A DNA stretch of 53,617 nt from an uncultured Bacteroides sp. (GTDB lineage Bacteria > Bacteroidota > Bacteroidia > Bacteroidales > Bacteroidaceae). The stretch spans positions 1 through 53,617 of the forward strand of contig NZ_URFY01000033.1 in NCBI RefSeq assembly GCF_900547205.1. Reading direction: 5' to 3'. The translations under genes and the position numbers were made by a program. The stretch's first letter is position 1. Each line of letters starts with the position of its first letter. Positions 49,600-53,617 of this stretch are shown here, in pieces. The notes under the pieces are model-generated. The model saw only the letters and a program-made list of their open reading frames with translations, had not been told where the DNA came from and made no database searches.

Positions 49600-52089
49600 T
49601 TAGTCTTGATAATACACCCGTTTCACACGTGTCGATACACTTGTCAACACTTCGTAGGGTATAGTTTCCAGTTTGTCGGACAATACGGTGATTGGCAGGT
49701 CGTCACCGAAGATAATAGCCTGGTCTCCTTCGCGGCAATCGATGTCGGTAACGTCAATCATACAGACATCCATGCAGATATTCCCCACATAGGGTGCTTT
49801 CTTGCCATTCACAAGGCAGAAGGCATTGCCACGTCCCAGATGCCGGTTCAGTCCGTCGGCATAACCAATAGGAATAGCGGCAATGCGCGAAGGACGTCCC
49901 AGATGCCCCATCCGGCTATATCCCACTGTATCGTCTTCGGGCACTTCACGTATCTGAAGAATGGTTGTTTTGAGTGTACTCACATTATGTATAATCGAAT
50001 TATCAATCGGACTGATTCCATAAAGTCCTATTCCCAGGCGTACCATATCAAACTGCGCACCGGGGAAACGTTCGATTCCAGCCGTGTTGCAGATATGACG
50101 CAGAATCTTATGAGAGAAAGCGTCTTGCAGCTCCTTCGACCCTTTTTCAAACAGTTCAATCTGCTGGCGGGTAAACGCGTCGAACTGAGGGGCATCGCTT
50201 CCCACAAAATGAGAGAAGACGGAACGGGGAATCACTGCATTCTGATTCTTCAGACGGCGAATCAGCAGCGGCACTTCATCGATGGAGAAGCCGAGACGAT
50301 GCATACCCGTATCCAGCTTCACATGAATGGGGAAGTTGGTGATGCCTTCTTTCTCGGCAGCTTTAATCAATGCATCCAGCAGGTGGAAATTATAGACTTC
50401 CGGTTCAAGTTTATAGTCGAACATGGTTTTGAAAGCCGTAAGTTCCGGGTCCATTATCATAATAGAAGAGGTGATGCCTGCTTTACGCAGTTCAGAGCCT
50501 TCGTCGGCAACCGCCACTGCCAGATAATCGACATGATGTTCCTGCAAAGTCTTTGCAATCTCGTACGAACCCGCGCCATACGCTGAAGCCTTCACCATGC
50601 AAATCATCTTCGTTTCGGGATGGCGAAGCATGGACCGATAATGGTTCAGGTTGGCAACCATTGCACCGAGATTCACTTCAAGAATCGTTTCGTGCACCTT
50701 CAGTTCCAAGGCTTCGGACACCAAATCGAAGTTGAACATCCGTGCTCCTTTTATAAGAATGACTTCCGAATGAAGTGACTTGAGCACATCGGATGCCAAC
50801 AATGCTTCTGTGGTGGGGAAGAAATACCGTTCCAACCCGTCGGAAAAGCGGGCGGTGCTTGAAGATATTTCGGGGCCTACCCCAATGAGTTTATCAATGC
50901 CTCGGCTTTGCACCAATTGGGCTACACGCCGGTAGAGCGTAGCAGTGCTCTGTCCCGTCTCCAGAATATCAGACAGGATAAGTGTCCGTTTCAATCCTTT
51001 CTTTTCCGAGCGGCGCACTAGGAAATCGAGTGCGATATCCAATGAGGCCAAATCCGAATTATAACTGTCGTTTATCAGTATGCAATTATTCTTCCCTTCT
51101 TTCACTTCCAGACGCATGGCTATCGGTTCGAGTCGCGCCATCCGTTCGGTAATCTGGTCGGCAGGAGTCATCAGATATAGACAGGCGGCAAGACAGTTGA
51201 GCACATTCTCAATGGACGCCTCATCAATGAAAGGAATGCAGAAGGAATTGTCCATATCCAGATAGCGGTAAGAGATGACGGTGTGGTCTTCCTTCTTTGT
51301 CACCTTGCTTATGTAGAGCGGGCGTTCGATATCCTTGCGGCTCCAAGCAATCTCACGTGCGGTCAGCATCGACTTGGCTACACAGTTGCTAATGAGCTCG
51401 TTGTCGCCATTGTAAATTACTACATCGCAATCTTTGAAGAGCGTCAACTTCTCCATGCATTTCTCCTGCAAGGAAAAGAAGTTCTCCTGATGGGCGCCAC
51501 CGATATTCGTCAGAATGCCAATCGTGGGCTTTATCATCCGCTTCAAAGCACTCATCTCTCCCATTTCGGAAATGCCGGCTTCGAAAATGCCCAATTCCGC
51601 CTCTTCTGTGAGCTGCCACACAGACAGCGGCACGCCAATCTGCGAATTATAACTCCTCGGCGAACGAACAATGAAACGATCCGGACTGAGCAACTGATGC
51701 AGCCACTCCTTCACAATCGTCTTCCCATTGCTACCCGTGATGCCGATTACGGGAATCTTGAACTCCTCCCGATGCGTCTCAGCAAGTTTCTGCAACGCCT
51801 TCAACGGGTTGGCAACGATGAGGAAGTTAACACTCTCAACTCTCAACTCTCCATTCTCCACTTCCTTCATATCTTCTTCTGTAAGGACGAAGTTGCGCAC
51901 TCCCCGGTCAATTAAGTCGGGGATATAGCGGGCGCCATTATTACGTTTGGTGGTTAGTGCAAAGAAAAGAGTTTCTTCAGGGAAACTTAGAGAGCGGCTA
52001 TCTGTGAGAAGCCAGTCGATAGTAGATTCATACGTGCCGATGCGGCGTGCGCTGATGCTTTTGGCTATGGATTCAATCGTATATGACAT
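49600..52089 (-). CDS. Fused MurF ligase and alanine racemase
   Basis: An 829-residue bifunctional protein. The first ~455 residues are MurF-like: GITGSNGKTIVKEWL (ATP loop, near 116-130), GIFEAGISEMGEM, TNIGGAHQENF and LINDSYNSD. MurF adds D-Ala-D-Ala to UDP-MurNAc-tripeptide. From about residue 465 it is alanine racemase: MVKASAYGAGSYEI carries the PLP lysine (near 498), and HVKLDTGMHRLGF, RLGIGLYGISP and AIPIGYADGLNR follow. Alr makes the D-alanine that feeds the D-Ala-D-Ala substrate, so two steps of one pathway are joined. This fusion is well known in Bacteroidetes. The start overlaps the GSCFA gene end by 25 bases, marking an operon. Confidence 0.95.
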   Translation of the reverse strand: MSYTIESIAKSISARRIGTYESTIDWLLTDSRSLSFPEETLFFALTTKRNNGARYIPDLIDRGVRNFVLTEEDMKEVENGELRVESVNFLIVANPLKALQKLAETHREEFKIPVIGITGSNGKTIVKEWLHQLLSPDRFIVRSPRSYNSQIGVPLSVWQLTEEAELGIFEAGISEMGEMSALKRMIKPTIGILTNIGGAHQENFFSLQEKCMEKLTLFKDCDVVIYNGDNELISNCVAKSMLTAREIAWSRKDIERPLYISKVTKKEDHTVISYRYLDMDNSFCIPFIDEASIENVLNCLAACLYLMTPADQITERMARLEPIAMRLEVKEGKNNCILINDSYNSDLASLDIALDFLVRRSEKKGLKRTLILSDILETGQSTATLYRRVAQLVQSRGIDKLIGVGPEISSSTARFSDGLERYFFPTTEALLASDVLKSLHSEVILIKGARMFNFDLVSEALELKVHETILEVNLGAMVANLNHYRSMLRHPETKMICMVKASAYGAGSYEIAKTLQEHHVDYLAVAVADEGSELRKAGITSSIMIMDPELTAFKTMFDYKLEPEVYNFHLLDALIKAAEKEGITNFPIHVKLDTGMHRLGFSIDEVPLLIRRLKNQNAVIPRSVFSHFVGSDAPQFDAFTRQQIELFEKGSKELQDAFSHKILRHICNTAGIERFPGAQFDMVRLGIGLYGISPIDNSIIHNVSTLKTTILQIREVPEDDTVGYSRMGHLGRPSRIAAIPIGYADGLNRHLGRGNAFCLVNGKKAPYVGNICMDVCMIDVTDIDCREGDQAIIFGDDLPITVLSDKLETIPYEVLTSVSTRVKRVYYQD

Positions 52090-53063
52090 AGTTCTGTTTC
52101 TTTTTGAAAGTCTAAGTACGGGTATTTTCCGTTAAGTCGTTCGATTTTTAACACAATTTGTCCTAAAAAGCGTTGATAGGCTTCCGACTCAGGGTGGAAG
52201 GGTTTGTGCGCAAGGCCCTTGTAGATGTCCTCTACGGCTAAGATAACTTCCTTTGTTTCAACCGGAAAGAAGGTATCGGAGAAGCGACTCCACAGGTAAT
52301 GGACTGCTAATGGAGAGGGATGCAACATATCGTCGGCATAGAAGCGATAGTCGCGTAGTTCGTCCAGAAGGATTTCGTAGGAGGGGAAATAGAAAACGCA
52401 GGCTGAGAATAGTTGTTGCAGGCGGTCGATGGCCAGCAACAGGGTGGATTTGCTCAGTTGATTGGCGTGCATACCGTCGCGGATGTGACGGATGGGGCTG
52501 ACGGTAAAGAGTATTTTCAGTTTCGGATTGCGGGCAGCCACACTGGTAATCAGTGAAGTATATTCACTCACTATTTCATCGACCGAAAGGAGTCGGCGAT
52601 GGAAATGCTTCTCCGGCAGTTTGTGGCAGTTGGATACCACGCGGCCTGTTTCTTTCTGTTCATACACGTAGGCGGTTCCGAATGTGAGTATCAGCCAATC
52701 TAGCTCCTGAATAGACTGGTGGGCTTGCTGCAAACGGATATTGATATTGCGCAGCGTCGCTTCGGGTGTGGAAGCAGAGAATGAGCCATGATGCATGGGG
52801 CTGTGCCAAAGGTCTTTATAGGAGAATAGGTCTTGTTCCTGATAGACTTTTCCTTTTAAGATTTCGACCAGAGCGGCAGAAAGGGAGAAGGGATTGTAGA
52901 GAATGCCGAAAGGATTCATGTCTATCTGAAATTTAGCATCTGTCAGCCGCAATCCTATATTCTCTGCAAAACAAGAACCCATTAGGAGTATTCGCCCGGC
53001 ATGGGTAATGGGCGGCAAGCCGACGGGCAATTCTATTGGTGTACGGAAATCCATATTATTCAT
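52065..53063 (-). CDS. GSCFA-domain protein
   Basis: A 332-residue protein named for its N-terminal GSCFAENIG motif (residues 29-37 from this start), an SGNH/GDSL-like serine hydrolase block. WLILTFGTAYVYE and the late DDMLHPS (Asp, His) complete the likely catalytic set. The family is uncharacterised; an acyl esterase or acetyltransferase-like role is inference. It lacks an obvious signal peptide. I chose the ATG at 53063 (MNNMDF). An in-frame ATG at 53123 lies upstream of the -7 box at 53090-53097 and in repeat DNA. It is the first gene of the operon with murF-alr. Confidence 0.85.
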   Translation of the reverse strand: MNNMDFRTPIELPVGLPPITHAGRILLMGSCFAENIGLRLTDAKFQIDMNPFGILYNPFSLSAALVEILKGKVYQEQDLFSYKDLWHSPMHHGSFSASTPEATLRNINIRLQQAHQSIQELDWLILTFGTAYVYEQKETGRVVSNCHKLPEKHFHRRLLSVDEIVSEYTSLITSVAARNPKLKILFTVSPIRHIRDGMHANQLSKSTLLLAIDRLQQLFSACVFYFPSYEILLDELRDYRFYADDMLHPSPLAVHYLWSRFSDTFFPVETKEVILAVEDIYKGLAHKPFHPESEAYQRFLGQIVLKIERLNGKYPYLDFQKETELCHIRLNP

Positions 53064-53089
53064 CTCTTTAAAGGTCTTTTTTCTTTGGG

Positions 53090-53097
53090 CAAAAGTA
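53090..53097 (-). promoter_or_regulatory. -7 box of the GSCFA-murF/alr operon
   Basis: CAAAAGTA reads TACTTTTG on the minus strand, matching TAnnTTTG, and predicts a start near 53083, 20 bases before the chosen ATG. Confidence 0.5.
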
Positions 53098-53118
53098 CAA
53101 TAAAGATATGAGAAATCA

Positions 53119-53262
53119 CACACCTCGGACCCGATACCCTATCGTGTCTGCCTCGATACCCTATCGTGGCCGACTCGACACCCTATCGTGTCCGGCTCGA
53201 TAGCCTATCGTGGTCGACTCGACACAATCGTGATTAGTGCAAGATGAGGGGACCGAGGTGTG
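53119..53262. repeat. Array 3: five 22-bp palindromic units bracketed by an inverted repeat
   Basis: Units start at 53132, 53154, 53176, 53198 and 53220, exactly 22 bases apart. Each has a CGATA...TATCG type palindrome (for example CGATACCCTATCG) followed by a GTG-N7-ACT/CCT linker. CACACCTCGG (53119-53128) and CCGAGGTGTG (53253-53262) flank the array as a perfect 10-bp inverted repeat. Sequence differs from arrays 1 and 2 but period and layout are the same. It lies between two leftward genes. Confidence 0.9.
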
Positions 53263-53270
53263 AATGAAAA

Positions 53271-53617
53271 TTACGCTGCCGGATCCGGTGTTTCACCACC
53301 GCCATCACTATCACCCGAGCCGCCTCCTGAGGGAGCTTCGCCAACATAGATTGTCTGCGAGGCATGGCGAGGCGATTTCAACAATATTTTCCCTGTGCTA
53401 TATTGGGTAGTTACCGTCAGCGTGTATTCGCCGTCTTTGAGGTTGGCGGGCAACAGGATGATTAGGCGTGACGGGTCGTTCACCACCAACATATCGGAGT
53501 CGAGCTTCGTAACGGTGCCGTCGGCGGCGAAAGTCAGCGTAATGCCCACCGAAGCATCGGTGCCGGTCACTTTAATGTTCTTACCCAGCACGGTGAAGTT
53601 GCGTCCTGCCGTAGCCG
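53271..53617 (-). CDS. DUF4469-like protein, C-terminal part (cut by window edge)
   Basis: The minus-strand frame is open from the window edge to the stop at 53271, about 115 residues. It reads TAGRNFTVLGKNIKVTG at the edge and continues with VNDPSRLIILLPANLKDGEY and LTVTTQYSTG, an Ig-like beta module of the DUF4469 type that follows an HU-like DNA-binding domain in Bacteroides proteins. The tail is low complexity (GGGSGDSDGGGETPDP). The N-terminal part is outside the window, so the HU-like domain is not seen. The internal ATG at 53591 is not the true start because the frame continues beyond it. Confidence 0.75.
   Translation of the reverse strand, partial: ATAGRNFTVLGKNIKVTGTDASVGITLTFAADGTVTKLDSDMLVVNDPSRLIILLPANLKDGEYTLTVTTQYSTGKILLKSPRHASQTIYVGEAPSGGGSGDSDGGGETPDPAA

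Noticed and set aside
49561..50586. 341-codon + strand frame opposite alanine racemase
   Set aside because: The - strand encodes the racemase motifs without a break, and the + frame starts inside the CACAGAGT inverted repeat.

Overview
The window looks like a chromosomal segment of a gut Bacteroides. The evidence is two SusC/SusD pairs, a hybrid two-component regulator fused to an AraC domain, a fused MurF-alanine racemase, Bacteroidetes-type -7 promoter boxes (TAnnTTTG) ahead of most transcription units with few Shine-Dalgarno sites, and moderate GC. The species cannot be named from the sequence alone. I see no tRNA, rRNA or CRISPR array.

Left part (1-19025). The window opens in the 3' end of a group II intron that sits antisense in a small gene. 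Housekeeping genes follow: two HAD phosphatases, a PatB/MalY-type C-S lyase, a Pif1-like helicase with C-terminal TPRs, a TPR sensor kinase without receiver, an AsmA-like protein and a YrdC/YciO-family protein. Next comes a SusC/SusD pair with no enzyme, sensor or anti-sigma partner beside it. Its upstream region carries two copies of one perfect 17-bp palindrome. nagB, a flavodiiron protein and a radical SAM protein form the next leftward unit.

Middle (19026-22900). This accessory stretch holds a probable independent small RNA, a small ORF next to a GNAT-toxin-like gene broken by an internal out-of-frame deletion, an eight-unit array of 22-bp palindromic repeats, a LytTR-type membrane regulator with a LiaF-like partner, and the eroded remains of a pectate lyase.

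Pectin locus (22901-44654). A polysaccharide utilisation locus for homogalacturonan: SusC, SusD, a DUF4957/DUF5123-type surface lipoprotein and a PL1 pectate lyase on the + strand; a hybrid sensor-regulator, a CE12-CE8 fusion, a CE8 methylesterase and a GH105 hydrolase on the - strand; then, divergently, an orphan galactitol-type EIIC permease, a KduI isomerase with a signal peptide, and an ExuT-like transporter. The enzymes would de-esterify and cleave pectin and release unsaturated uronate. KduI appears to isomerise that sugar in the periplasm before one of the two permeases imports it. That order of events is unusual and is the most interesting biology in the window.

Right part (44655-53617). 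A Cas4/Dna2-like nuclease-helicase follows tatA-tatC; then come murF-alr, a GSCFA-domain protein, a third 22-bp palindromic array bracketed by an inverted repeat, and the 3' end of a DUF4469-type gene cut by the window edge. The three intergenic 22-bp arrays share period and architecture although the third has a different sequence. They are the best candidate for an undescribed element.
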